NCBI GenBank assembly: GCA_949361645.1
Contig: OX442433.1
Coordinates: 5,528,177 to 5,592,176 of the forward strand
DNA length: 64,000 nt
Direction of reading: 5' to 3'
From: Spongilla lacustris
Lineage: Eukaryota > Porifera > Demospongiae > Spongillida > Spongillidae
Shown: positions 1 to 11,618 of the stretch, in pieces
Layout: each line of letters begins with the position of its first letter
Position numbering within the stretch: the first letter of the stretch is position 1
Notes under the pieces: generated by a model
Databases searched by the model: none
What the model was told of the DNA's origin: nothing
Seen by the model: the letters and a program-made list of their open reading frames with translations, nothing else
Position numbers and translations under genes: made by a program

Positions 1-2756
1 CCATTATCTTTCATCTTGTGTCACAAGATGAAAGCATCCAGACATTGCACATCCATCAATTTGTGGGCATTACAGCGAAAATGGGAAACAACTTCATCGT
101 TGGTGATGCTGTTGTAGGAAAGATATAAAAAGAATCAGAAGTGTTGCACAAGTCATCGGAGCAGGTCACCAGTGTCGGAATCGCATAAAGTGGTCGGATG
201 GCACAACCACGGATGAAACAGTTCGGGGCATTGATAAATTCTAACCACTTATGTAAACAAGACTATTATCTTTTTCTACATAAGTGCCTTTGTGACCTTT
301 TTTTTTTTTACATGCACAGCTGGCATCAATAGCTACCTTCCTATCTTTCAAATTCAGCTTAGGAACAGATAAGTACGTGCCAATATCAATTTGAAGCCTA
401 GATTTTACTACCAACTATAAATGGACACTTTTTTCTCATTTTTTCTTGAAGCAATATTAAGTACCTAGTCTTGGTGTCCTATGTTCAAGATTGCTATATG
501 TAATGCCAAGGTGCTATTGAAGTACAACTCTTAAGAATCCTTACAAAGGCTATTATTAACCACAATGCCTCATGTACAAACAATTCCTTTAGTGCTCGTA
601 AAATAAGAAATGTTCAGCGCATACAAGGACGAATGAGATTGGCTTGCATGTGATGCAATGACTTTATAACACCGCATCCACGAGAGACACGGGGAAATTT
701 TGGGGCATTTGTGAATATTGATAATTCCCTCCTATCGTTTTTTTGACTGGAAAAATATGATCAGAAAGCTCACCCATTTGTAAATAGTAATTTCTACTTT
801 TTCTGCAATGGTGCTCTATAAATAACTCCCTGTTACATGAAAATATCGAATGGGTACGTGATGTGGTAAATGCCCTCGCATACACTTTTTTCAGGGTCAT
901 GTTTCCCACTACCTTGAGTATTACTGAATCAAAATTGCTGGGTTATACAACTATAGGAGGGTACATAAATTCCTTTTTCAAACAAGCCAAAGCTTCTATT
1001 GCACTCGATTTCAGCAGTAAGTTACAAGACATTTTTGCTCGCAGTAGACAGGGGGCGTGGTCCACTCATCCAAAGTGCCAGCGAAAGCAGGTTTTGCAAG
1101 TTCTACCAAAACATACAGTCTGTACCTGTCTGGATAGAGTCATGGTATGTTATTTAGTAAAACAGGAAGAAAGATTCTTGAAGTCCGCCCACGCAAAAAT
1201 TCACTCGCGGTAATGCCGTTTTCTTATTTCATTACCTTGCACTGCATATCACACTGACCGTAAGAGTTGATAACTTAGAGCCATAATTTTAAAACATTTT
1301 CACATAGTTTCATACAGTTTTTACGCATTTATTGTAATGCTCTAGAAGCAATATGTTATTTTAAAAATCTGTACCTCTTACGCGATAACGCTAGAACCAA
1401 TCAACTATGCAATGATGTTTCGAGCCAATGGTATGTCTGTTTGAGATACAAAAAAATGCAACATGCCTCATAATGGTACATGTAGTGAAATCTCCACTTA
1501 AAACCAAGCAATTCAATCTAGAGGGAATTAATCATTTTTCGGTTTGCCCCAAAATAGACTAAATTTCCCCGCGTTTCTCGTGGATGCGGTGATAAATAAC
1601 CCTACATTTGTGTATTAAAATCATGAAATGTAATTGGTTAATGGAAGAGTACTCATAAACTCACAGTGCCAAGTAGAATTGGGTATGACTAGCTCAAATA
1701 TAAATTCTCCTCCTGAATGCTAATTTTACTCTTCATGTAAATGCAATCATTTATAGTTTGAAGCACAATGTATGCCCCCTGAAATAGAGCACATATGGGT
1801 GTGAAGTTAAAAGCAAAAAAAAAAAACACAAAAAAAAAACAACTGATTCACTTTCTCCACTTAATTTACAAAAAAAAATTCTGCTACAGTAATATCGAAA
1901 AATAAATGAATTGTTAATGGTAGATCGAACAAACACCTACATGTAGCCTTGTAGGCAAAAAGTGCTGTTTTAGCCTACGTGTAGGTGTTCTATTGCAACC
2001 TATGGTCCTTGCATTTTAAAATGTTGAACGTAACATCATAGGGCTTCGTTTTTAATTTGCTTTGGAGCTCATTCTACCATTGGCTCTTTAGATACACAAT
2101 TAAGATGGAGGAGTGTACAAAAATTGCCTACAATCCTAATGAAAGGTAGGAAATCGTGTGTGTTTGGCAAAAAGAGTTAAAAATTATATCTGCCTAAAAA
2201 AGCGAAGAATGCTTCTTGTAAGTTTTTTGCAAATCGGAACAACTCCAGCTAAATGAGGGGCGTGCCCCAACAGCATACATAGCACTAGCAGCATGTTGGC
2301 ATTGTTTTCTGCCGCCACTTTGCTAGTAGCCTTCTTTGGTAAATTGATCCTCATTATTTCAAATGTTGGCTAAATTGTTTGTTCACTGTTTGGAAAACAA
2401 AAAGTGATTTGCAATGCCTACATGTATGCGTAGGTGACAATCTATCATTAAAGTGTTTTCTTCTTAACTACTATTTATCCAACTAAGATTGGAGACCATA
2501 AGTTGAAATATACAATGCTTATTTGAATTAATTTCGAAGTTGAAATGTAGTAGTTCTAGATCTAGGACCACTAATGTTCTAGATCTAGGACCAATGCCTG
2601 GAGATTAACGGTTAGTTAGTGTGAGTAAAAAAAAAAGCAAATGTGCTAATGTTTCATGCAAGATACAACTCTCAGCCATTTTTAATGCACTCTATACACA
2701 ACCTTTCTCCATTATGTTTGTATACGCTGTGTACATTGGCCTATATATTATTATAT
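1..2756. other. Left arm, outer part: no recognised gene
   Basis: Only short open frames are present (for example 664-909 minus and 863-1213 plus). None resembles a known domain and most are mirrored imperfectly at 28265-30217. Poly-A/T runs occur at 299-310 and 1816-1840. A doubled motif around TCTAGATCTAGGACC lies near 2560-2592. Confidence 0.6.
8..34. repeat. Outer hairpin of left arm
   Basis: A perfect 13 bp palindrome (CTTTCATCTTGTG, one central T, then its complement) lies seven bases from the window start. The homologous position in the right arm (30773-30799) has the same hairpin with two central changes. It sits at the outermost detectable edge of the arms. Confidence 0.9.
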
Positions 2757-3552
2757 GGGACAGTTTCCGAGAAAATGGCCCTTCGTTTATAATTATAAAA
2801 TCTTCTAATATTTGAATCGTAATAACTTCTGAACGGTTAAGGCTATCGATTTCCTATTGTCAACACTGCATACCACGCCATTTCTCTACAGTAAAATACA
2901 TTTTGGGGTCTTGCACTTGCTCCATGCCAGTATTGCAACATCCAATACCCCACCGGGTTCAAACCCGCCATAACTTTCTGTAGGAGTAATCAAATCGCTT
3001 CAAATTCGGTTTGTATGTAGAGAGGTCCTATATCTATCTATTTGTTCTGTTCGTTAATTTTTATCCATCCATTACGGAGATACAGTTGAACAAACTACGT
3101 GCACATTTTTGCGCTCGATTCGCACCACTAATTTGGGCAAATTGCATTCCGCTCAATGTATGGGGAGGCGGGGATTATAACATTGGTGCGAATCAAGCAG
3201 GAAAACATGCACGTAGTTGTTCAACTGTATCTCCGTAACAGATGGCATAAAAATTAACGAACAGAACAAATTGATAGATATAGGACCTCTCTACCTACAA
3301 ACCTAATTTGAAGCGATTTGATTACTCCTACAGAAAGTTATGGCGGGTTTGAACCCGGTGGGGTATCGGACGTTGCAATACTGGCACGGAGCAAGTGCAA
3401 GACCCCAAAATGTATTTTACCGTAGAGAAATGGTGGTACGAAGTGTTGAAAATAGGAAGTCGATAGCCTTAACCATTCAGAAGTTATTTTGATTCAAATG
3501 CAAAGCAATTTTATAATCATAAACGAAGGGCCATTTTCTCGGAAACTGTCCC
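2757..3552. mobile_element. Foldback (palindromic) MITE, left-arm copy
   Basis: The two halves are inverted repeats of each other across nearly the whole length. The termini are GGGACAGTTTCCGAG and its complement, flanked by ATAT on both sides, which could be the target duplication. The family is also at 25991-26726 (the mirrored copy) and, more diverged, at 59545-60374. It encodes no transposase. The superfamily is not assigned. Confidence 0.85.
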
Positions 3553-4839
3553 ATATGATGTATGTATTCCTTCACTCGCTGTATACCATTTAGTGAATCC
3601 AAGTCAAAGAGCTAACTATTGCCTTGGTGAGAACATGACCCATGCTGCATGAACAGTCTGGCCAGTATGTGCGCGTGGAGCTTTGAGCACCCCTTAGTAG
3701 AATTTACAGGGTTTCAAATATACAGGCTGCTTTTTTCCGCACGCAGGTAACCCAATACTTATACCTGCAGATGAACATTCTAGCAGTTAATATGCATGCA
3801 GCATAAACAATTTGCATGTGCGTAAGTAATAAGTTACATGGCTTGGTTAAAAAGTACTGATATGCATGTACGCAAGCACAAGTGAGTACCCACAAGAGCG
3901 CAGTCTTGTTCACGTTAAAGTTACTCGCAAGTGCTGTCTCGTTCACGTTTAGCAACTTTCGTCCACACACTTAATAACTCAAAGGTGGACCACATGCCCT
4001 ACAAATCAAATTAATTTCAATACTCTTGAGGGAGAATATCACACAATTGCACAAATGATGATACCTCACACATGCATCATATACAATATATCACATAGCT
4101 TCCCCACACAGAACACTTACCATCCTCATATCCACAAAGTCCCCCACACACAATCACTCAGTGGGCATCAACTTGTGTTGTGTAGCCTGACTTTGATGCA
4201 CACTGAAAGTGTGAATATCACACAATTGCACAAATGATGATACCTCACACATGCATCATATACAATATATCACATAGCTTCCCCACACAGAACACTTACC
4301 ATCCTCATATCCACAACAGTCCCCCACACACAATCACTCAGTGGGCATCAACTTGTGTTGTGTAGCCTGACTTTGATGCACACTGAAAGTTCACAATGCT
4401 GTAGGTGGATCCCATGCCCTACAATGACACAGCATTAAATTCATCTCCTAAGGGGGGGGGGGGGGGGGGGAAGAGATTAGGATGACATCAGACCAGAGAT
4501 AGCACACAATGATAGTTGCATGTACTTCTACCATGCAACCCACATTGCTCATCAATGTCATACAGCCTCCCCAAACTGAAATAGAACACCTAACTTCCAT
4601 GGGTAATGATCAGCAGAAGCTAAGCTCAGAAACCCTACTGCTACGTGCAGTACACTAATAATGCAGCACCTTACATAGTGAAATTAATGAAGGGGAATAA
4701 TGCACGTAAATCAAGGTGATACCACGTGTCTTCCCTCCCGCTCTCTCTAGCTCTACCCATTTCATCTTTCAGAACAACCACTGTCTCTTACATGCGCTTG
4801 ACTTACGTCATAGCAAAGCTACATCCATATTGAGCCCTG
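3553..4839. other. Left arm: no recognised gene
   Basis: Apart from the 179 bp duplication and a 19-base G run at 4452-4470, nothing is recognised. The frame at 3704-3970 (minus) is mirrored at 25564-25803 with changes, which is compatible with simple arm homology. Confidence 0.5.
4034..4391. repeat. 179 bp tandem duplication, left arm only
   Basis: Two near-identical copies start with GAATATCACACAATTGCAC at 4034 and 4213 (period 179). The right arm has the sequence once (about 25320-25510). A diverged relative occurs outside the arms near 31150-31230. Confidence 0.92.
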
Positions 4840-5115
4840 ATGTTGCATGTGATCAGATCCACAAACAAATCTGAGCCCCTTTCCTCGTCATCTGTTAATA
4901 TTAAACACGTTAATACCAATTACGTCGCTGTGAGCTCGGGTTTCATCATGTACCGTCTTAATGATGACTCCAAATTTCCACAACGGAGTATTTCTGCAGT
5001 GTTCAAGTGCTTTTCGCACCCTGGTCTGCCAGGTCGGACTGCGAGCGTTTGTTGTTGTCGCGACGCCATTTTAATACGCGCACGTGGCTTTGTGGTCTAC
5101 GGTGAATTCATTTGA
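4840..5115. other. Near-identical, CpG-bearing block of left arm
   Basis: The plus strand is open for 91 codons. The minus strand has an ATG in good context (aaaATGGCG) at 5072 followed by about 49 codons. Against the right arm (24540-24815) I see one base difference in 276, clearly fewer than in most of the arm. It is richer in CpG than its surroundings, and a strong GTAAGT donor follows at about 5121 on the plus strand. It could be a first exon or promoter of an arm gene. I do not recognise the protein on either strand. Confidence 0.45.
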
Positions 5116-6771
5116 TACTGGTAAGTAGTTTCTGATAAAACGTTGAACAGTTCATGTCATGACTGATGTCAAACGTTAAAAACTATGGAGCAAACTTGCT
5201 ATTTAAAGTTTAGGCAAGTTTCGAAGCAATATAAGAAGATGATTTTTAAAAAGGCCTTGAATGAGCCGGTGTCATAGATTCATAGTCAGTACAAGTAGCT
5301 AAACGCTGGCCAATAATTCGCGCCAAGATAAATAATATCACAATCTACTTGCTACTTACACAGATTGATAATTAGTGCACATCCATGATGGAGGAACACT
5401 TTTTTGCTGAATGCACCTGAAATGGTACTGACCACTGTTGGAATTTGTATTACATTGTATTCTGGTAACCTACTTGTGCATATTAATATATCAAAGCTGG
5501 GAAACCTTTTATGCAACCCCAATATGATATGGGTATGAAGTGGTGGACTGGTGGTATTTTCGTATCACACACTGTTCTCAGCAAGTGGAGCTCTTGTTCT
5601 TTAAATTCTCACCAGTTGAAAGCATTACTTAGCACATACACGAGCATTTCATTAAAAATATATATAATGCATGGATGAAATCTAATATGAGAGTCTGAAA
5701 TATATTGAGATAAATAGGATCCATATAGTCTGAGTAATGTCTGTCGTGCCTGGATACTTCAGGAATAAGGTTATATAATGCAAAGGTTATTCCCAAACTT
5801 GGACGTCCTTTTACTACCCAAGCCTGTTCAGTGATACGAAGATAGAAATATTGCAACCTGTACCGCCTAAATCCCCCATGTTGCATGGAGTGTTAATTGG
5901 ACAAGTGGCGAAGATGAACCTTAAGCTTACATGTAATTACTGATCAGTTACGGAAAGTACACACACGCATTGGAAGTAATTGCCACTTACTGTTACATCC
6001 TTTGACAGTGTTGATTAGTATATAGGTAATTCCCTGATCCATTAATCAGTTTGTTATTTAGCATAATCCATATGATTTATAAATTTAATAATCTATATTG
6101 CTTGTAAGCATCAGCTTTCCTTGACCAAAAATGTTGCCAGTATGTCCCATTCAAACGGTACTGAATAATATTACTGATAAGAAACATTCGGATGCAGACA
6201 TTTCACCGCCTGCCTTTACTTAGCATGATATGTGTCCCAATAATAGATTAATATGCCTTCTGCACTTCACCTTATCGGCTAAAGATTAGCAAATTATAAA
6301 AAGATTGTGAGCTGATTAACTAATAAAGATCTTGTCTGATAGTGCTTTTTTATTATTGAGACACGTACTTCAGTAATGAGCTATCATTATCATTACTGTT
6401 CAGCTGTGCAGATGTTATTAGTTTGGATGACATAATGAGAACGCTGTAGGCAGGAGGAACAGTATAGGAAAACAATCGGCCGAGTCATCCTAGTGTGGAA
6501 TGTAGTTACATTCTATACGGGGGGAGGGGGGGAGGACAATTTACCCTCATGACCTATACAAGTTTCGTAACGTATAGATGTCAATTAAATTCTGAAGGCC
6601 AAGGAATAAAATGTGTCCCAGGACAGTTTGCTCTTCGCCACGAATTGATGTGCCCTATGATTTCAATATGAACTGCCATAACATAAATTAATACATCAAG
6701 GAGCGGAATGAGCAGTATCACAATCAATGTTCTTGAGCAATATAGGTCAGTATTCATATTCAGCTTCATCA
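5116..6771. other. Left arm: no recognised gene
   Basis: A minus-strand open frame at 5629-5886 (mirrored and interrupted at 23783-23900) is the only longer one. It contains the word GRPS, which also occurs near 17264 in the centre, possibly a decayed transposase exon, but this is too little for a call. A G-rich run lies at 6521-6535. Confidence 0.4.
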
Positions 6772-6874
6772 CTTACATGAAGTACAAGACCACACACAAT
6801 CCAACTCTCTTTCTAGAATATCCGTCACACAGTCCACAGTGGTACCACTCCTAGCATCCTGAACAGTCAATCAT
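6772..6874 (-). pseudogene. PHD-finger remnant, left arm
   Basis: The minus strand reads MIDCSGC, a stop where CK is expected, then EWYHC, and after frame slips a C-terminal SCTSCK. This is the Cys-x2-Cys, Trp-Tyr-His and final Cys-x2-Cys pattern of a PHD zinc finger. It resembles the intact PHD at the end of the centre gene (CDVCKEWFHQGC ... WMCDSCK). It is probably the tail of an older Ulp1/PHD transposase. The right-arm counterpart is 22774-22890. Confidence 0.55.
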
Positions 6875-7524
6875 TTTCCTTTTGTCTATAGGCATTCGGA
6901 AAATTTCTATACTCAGTTGTTAATTCAGCTAGTTAACACTAACTCTTCTCTTCATTTTTCTCCACTGGAAACTTGCATGGAGAGAACCTGTTCTTCAAGG
7001 CCCCTTGATTAATTTCACTCTGCTGAAGCATACAATGACCATGTTGCATATATTAGCCGGGTGAGGTATAGCTGTTGCAAAATAAGCCAGGTCATTTCCC
7101 CCTTCTTGCTGTTAAAATTTTATCATTTTGATGCTAATCACTTTCCCTGGACATGCCAAAACAGCTGCCACTTGTCATGCATGCGAGCACCAGCTACTGA
7201 ACACTGACGTAAGCGAGTGTATTAACAAGTGGACGATCTATACCTGTTTGCTTTTCTTCGAGGGAAGGATTCTCTTTTCATTAGTGGCGCAGGGTACCTG
7301 TGGAGTGTGGACATCAGATAACTCTCGTTCCTCATTGTCATATGCATCTGTCCTCTCATCCATTTAAGCAGCTGTAGTGTAAGTCACATGCAATATCTGA
7401 AAAGCCAGCTACGCTCCTTAATCCTTATCGCCTTTATCGGTGTAGTGATCCAAAACTTACACCACCTGGCTGCGGACTATGTATAGTTTGAAATCGAAAT
7501 TTACGGCACAATGTCGGACCACTT

Positions 7525-7600
7525 ACTCCGTTGGGGAACAGTTTACTCTAGAGTAAAATGTCCGGTTAGGACAATTTACTCCGGAGTAAAATGTTCGGTT
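7525..7600. repeat. 33 bp minisatellite, left arm (short allele)
   Basis: About two to three units containing ACTCCGGAGTAAAATGTCCGG. The right arm has about five units at 21830-21972. Confidence 0.8.
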
Positions 7601-7659
7601 AGGACAATTTAGTCCGATGCCTACGTGACAGCACTATATGTCAAAGCATGTGTACATAA

Positions 7660-9790
7660 AAGAGGTGTATCGAGCCTACATTTCAGCGATTTCAGAATGG
7701 AACAATACAAAAATTGAGATTTCTTTGTGAATGAGGAATAATATTATTATTTTTTAACTTGTCACCATGTTTTTGGTCTTATAATGATCGTCCTGGACCA
7801 AAAATTTTGGTGTAATTAAATAATTCATTTTAGATACTATCCCCCCCCCCCCCCCCCCCCCAAATATATATATATAATAAAATTAAAAATTTGTAATGTC
7901 ATAGCTATATCCCATGGGCATCGCATTTGACTCGACTGGTAGGTATGAGTCTCAATTCATTTTTAAACAAACCTTTAGCAAGCATGGAGGTACTTCTATA
8001 GAGTACTAACTTGAAGCATGCTCTTCTAGCTGCTAGATTTACTGCACTTCAAGCTGCTATAGGATGGAGTATAAAAGACTGTGAAACAAGGGTCTAGCAA
8101 TAATAAAGCCCTATATTTAGCAAGTTGTAGTTTATCATAAGCTACATATAGGATAATTTTGAAAACACCAACTTTCTAAAGAATGCTTTTGTACTTACTT
8201 GTATATGTTATCAGTTGGGAGCAATTCCATGCAAAAAGATCCATGCATCAACAATAAAAATGTAGAATTGATTCTTCTCAATTGAGCTGGGTCCATGCAC
8301 AGATCCTGTTCAGTTATAATTATGCCAACATGATCTCGAGCCATTGTCCGTTTCTCTTTGTCATGTGCATTGTTTCTAGACGTGTAGTTTATTGCTACGA
8401 TTGTGTGTTCAATTTATGTGTGCATTTCCATTGTATCTTAATGGTGTCATTGTGAGGCCTTTTCATAACCACCCCCAATTATACAATCTATTCACTTGTT
8501 TTTTCTCCCGGCACAATTGTCTAGTAACAGTTTGCAAAGCTGACATTAATATTTAATCACTGATTCACTTATCTGTCAACAAACTTATCACTGCAAAGCT
8601 GACAAATGCAATGCTATGGTTGTCAAGAGAATGAACGTAAGTCGTGCTGTACACCATCTGCTATGGAAGGTACTGTGTCGAACCGAGTCATAATCATCAT
8701 TTTATTGTTTGGAAACAGAAAGTGGACCATTCCATATACATATTCAAATCCTCCTGCAATGTATACATGTATAAGATAATACATTATGCACGTATACGAT
8801 GCAAAGTAATCATACGCATGTAACACGGGATGTAAGTTATCTATTTTATTATGCATAATTTAATTTAAACAATGATACTGCATGTTAATATTACATACAT
8901 TTGCATGCGAAGCAGGGTCACTGAATATTATATATAGGACTGTATGTTTTTCAGTGTATCATGGCCCTTGCTGTCGCACTGACCAGTGTCAAGTTCATCA
9001 TATACATGTGGGAGTCGGACAACAAAGACCTCACAGCAAATCTGGTGCATGGCCTAAGTGAAGTATATGTTGAGCCTTGATCGCATGTAGGTTGCATATA
9101 TCTACACAGTGCCGTTGGGATACAAACCCTGCAGGTTATAAGCTCGCTGTAATTCTAGTTACATCTCAAAAGTTTTACTTTGGTGTTTATTCCACATACA
9201 ATGCTGCATGCATTATCAGCTAGCAGCTAGAAGTACAGTTCATCCTAGCAGCTTGAAGTGCAGTGCATCCTAGTAGCTAGACTGAAGTGCATCTCAGAAG
9301 TATACCTCCATGCATGCTGCAAGGGACTGATGAAGGTTTTTTGAATTTGAATTTATGAATGAGACTCATACCTCAGAGTATACCAGTCAAGAGAATTAGT
9401 CACAGTGGGATCTATAGCTATGACATTAAAAGTGCTATTTGGGGGTAGTATCTAAAATGGATCATTTAATTAGAGACCAACAAATTGGCGATTGTGGTCT
9501 ATGGCTTGATGATGGAGCAGCAATCAATCCCTGTACACGGACAACAAAGTGACATTTTTATCATGTTTTCAGTAATAATGATTTATTATGATGTATATGG
9601 AACTTTGTGTACAATTACATGTATTGTGGATTCTAAAATTTTTTTTTACAAACGAGACCAAAAAATTAGTGACAAGTTAAGAATAAATCATCATTCACAT
9701 GCAGAGAAATCTCAGTTTTTGAATGATTCCATTCGACAATCGCTGAAATGTAGGCATACATGTATTGCCTTTATTATTCCTTCCCATATT
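7660..9790. mobile_element. Nested palindromic element inside left arm
   Basis: 7680-8070 is an inverted copy of about 9210-9760. Shared landmarks in opposite order are TTTCAGCGATT, AAATCTCA/TGAGATTT, the GACAAGTTA block, TTTTAGATACTA next to a C run, ATGTCATAGCTATA, and the CTTGAAGTGCAG/CTAGCAGCT repeats. The centre near 8.6-8.9 kb holds a decayed copy of a transposase terminal exon. The same structure is mirrored at about 19680-21800. Confidence 0.75.
8623..8770 (-). pseudogene. Decayed transposase terminal exon, left arm copy 2
   Basis: The minus strand reads GGFEYVYG then MVHFLFPNNKMMIM, and later VPSIADGVQHDLRS. This parallels the better copy at 10749-10976 (EDLITYGIDWNGPLAV ... DDDYEV ... 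PLPDGVLHDL). It also keeps an upstream cag splice-acceptor-like site. It is a second, more decayed copy of the same exon within the arm, mirrored at 20669-20815. Confidence 0.5.
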
Positions 9791-9793
9791 TAG

Positions 9794-10740
9794 CCTCCTC
9801 ATTCATCAGTGTTTTCAATAGTGCAACCACTGGCACTATAGTGGAGGAAGCTTCAGATATCTTACTGTATTTGTATTCTACAAGAAGCCATTATTTCATA
9901 CAAGGTAGATAGATTTAGTGTCTCCATTTAATATTAATATGTTCTTTTACAAGGCCAAGACACAATAAAATGTTTTGTATCCATATATTTAATTTCTGGT
10001 GGTGTTTCGGAAATATTGAGCGATCACTCATGGGAATTGTATTGTAGCTAGTGCTGCTGCGACATGGTTCTTTGCCGATATCGTCTATATCGCGATATTT
10101 CATTGTCGAATTATTTGTCAATAATCACAGTTTTCAAGTTGAAGCTGCGTTGTTGGTGACACAAGAACCAACACATAAACCGTCCTCAGTATCATGCTGT
10201 GGTGCTGCATGCAGGGGAGAGGGAGGGAGATACCGTATAGAGTAGTGAATTCTATTTCCCTTATGTTACCAAACTGCATGGTATAGTATCTATATAGTAG
10301 TATAGTATCTAGCTATCTTAGCCTTGACTGCATGTGCCTTCAGAACGGGCTTGTTCCACGGCATGGTTATATACACCAGAAAAGAAATAATGGAGCCACT
10401 TAATTTTAAAATCCTCTGTAGTGTAATTACATGAACATAAAAAAGTGATTCCCAAAATGAATTTACAGTGAATGTAAAGTGGTTTGTATTGTAATTTTGC
10501 CCCTATACACATGATGTACAACACCCAGGCCCCCTCCCATGAAAAAAAAAAAGGAAAGAAAAAAAGGTAGTGTTTAACGATAGTATCTCCACAACCATGA
10601 ACTTTTACGTGACAATATTTCATGCAGGAAATAATACGGTGAAAAAAAAAAAGGTTTTATTCATGCAAATGCATTTTCTTTCTCCACAATCTACTAGTAA
10701 TTGCACATTTCAACATTCAACATTGTAATTGCACATTTCA
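9794..10740. other. Left arm: no recognised gene
   Basis: Short frames only. The sequence is mirrored at 18720-19650. A tract GTATAGTATCTATATAGTAG near 10283 and an A-rich run at 10543-10565 are the only features seen. Confidence 0.5.
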
Positions 10741-10748
10741 ACATTCAC

Positions 10749-10977
10749 TTACAATCTACTACAAACAAATTGCAAAGCTGTCATGTACAAGTCAATTCGA
10801 TGGTTACAACTGTGGTCAAGAGGATGAACAGTTTCCTGCAAGTCATGTAATACACCATCTGGTAAAGGAGCTATAGATTGAATATAAGGTACTGTGACTT
10901 CATAATCATCATCGTTTCTGGAAACAGCAAGTGGACCATTCCAGTCGATACCATAAGTAATCAAATCCTCCTGCAAA
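10749..10977 (-). pseudogene. Mirrored last exon of IS3EU-like integrase, left arm
   Basis: The minus strand, after a TTTTGCAG acceptor, reads EDLITYGIDWNGPLAVSR, DDDYEVTVPYIQ, PLPDGVLHDL and finally HRIDLYMTALQFVCS. The GIDWNGP ... V-P ... GIDLY pattern matches what I know of the C-terminal end of a DDE integrase family widespread in aquatic animals (integrase core, IS3EU-like). The same exon lies at 18504-18712 in the right arm, downstream of the catalytic exon at 17420-17919. Here it is cut off from any catalytic exon, because the arm ends at 11155 and a different integrase follows in the opposite direction. It has an intact open frame, whereas the right copy has a stop and an 11 bp loss. 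Confidence 0.7.
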
Positions 10978-11127
10978 ACAATATATAATTCACATAATCA
11001 TGTGTGTAAGTATATGTACCAAATTTATTTCCCTTCCAGTCATATCTGTATACAGTATAGCTGGGGTAAGCATATTATTGTGCGGGCAAGTCTTAGTAAC
11101 CAGCTATTAGGCATACAATATATTACC

Positions 11128-11155
11128 TGTATGGTGTTGATAGCAACACCATACA
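11128..11155. repeat. Inner hairpin of left arm
   Basis: A perfect 12 bp stem (TGTATGGTGTTG) with a 4-base loop ATAG. Arm similarity ends with its last base. Seven bases later the splice acceptor of the Ginger-like integrase begins its first visible exon. Confidence 0.92.
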
Positions 11156-11162
11156 ATTTCTA

Positions 11163-11560
11163 GATTGATCTGATTGATATGAGGCACCTTCCTCATGGCA
11201 ATAAAAAGTGGATACTCCACTGTGTGGACCACTGGTCTAAGTTCAATTTTGCATATGCTTTGGAAGCTAAGAGTGCTGCAAATGTTGCAGATAATCTCAA
11301 TACACATGTATTCCCTTATTTTGGAGTACCTCGCATTTTACATTCTGACAACGGTCGAGAATTTGTGAATGGGGTAATCGTTGACTTGCTAAAGCTTTGG
11401 AACTCTAATATTCAGTTGGTTAGTGGTCGCCCTAGACATCCTCAAAGCCAAGGATTAGTTGAAAGAGCCCATCAAACCCTGCACAAAAAGATGGCAGCCG
11501 AAATCAGTGCGAGTGGTATGAAGACACCACCTTGGAGTGATTGGCTACCACGTATAGTTT
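11163..11560 (+). CDS. Integrase (DDE) catalytic exon of Ginger-like gene
   Basis: The exon follows the acceptor TTTCTAG at 11162 and ends at a GTAAGT donor. It reads DLIDMRHLPHGNKKWILHCV, DHWSKFNFAYALEAKSA, then FGVPRILHSDNGREF and later RHPQSQGLVERAHQTL. The three catalytic acidic residues of the RNase H-like core are visible: D in VDHWSK, D in HSDNG, and E in GLVERAH. The spacing fits retroviral-type integrases. The exon is open throughout and shows no damage. Confidence 0.9.
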
Positions 11561-11618
11561 GTAAGTTGGTTTTGTATATTAGAATTCATATAAGTAAAAA
11601 GTTGTTTTTTCCTTATAG

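Larger units (their letters stand above)
1..11155. repeat. Left arm of giant inverted repeat
   Basis: This stretch reads as the reverse complement of the right arm at 18319-30806. Anchors seen at matching places include the outer hairpin (8-34 vs 30773-30799), the foldback MITE (2757-3552 vs 25991-26726), the open frame at 4840-5115 vs 24540-24815, a poly-G run at 4452 vs poly-C at 25233, and the terminal transposase exon at 10749-10976 vs 18504-18712. The arm is shorter than its partner mainly because it lacks about 0.93 kb (present at 28843-29776) and about 0.15 kb (present near 22315-22470), although it has its own 179 bp tandem duplication. Whether it continues left of base 1 cannot be seen. 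Confidence 0.95.

Noticed and set aside
2940..2975. GGGTTCAAACCC in the foldback MITE looks like a tRNA B box (RNA polymerase III)
   Set aside because: No A box at the right distance and no cloverleaf fold. The motif is part of the palindrome's stem.
9485..9560. DQQIGDCGLW-like peptide resembling the Ulp1 cysteine motif in the left arm
   Set aside because: Only about ten residues match, no His or Asp part is near, and the mirrored right-arm sequence breaks the frame. Too little to call a protease remnant.
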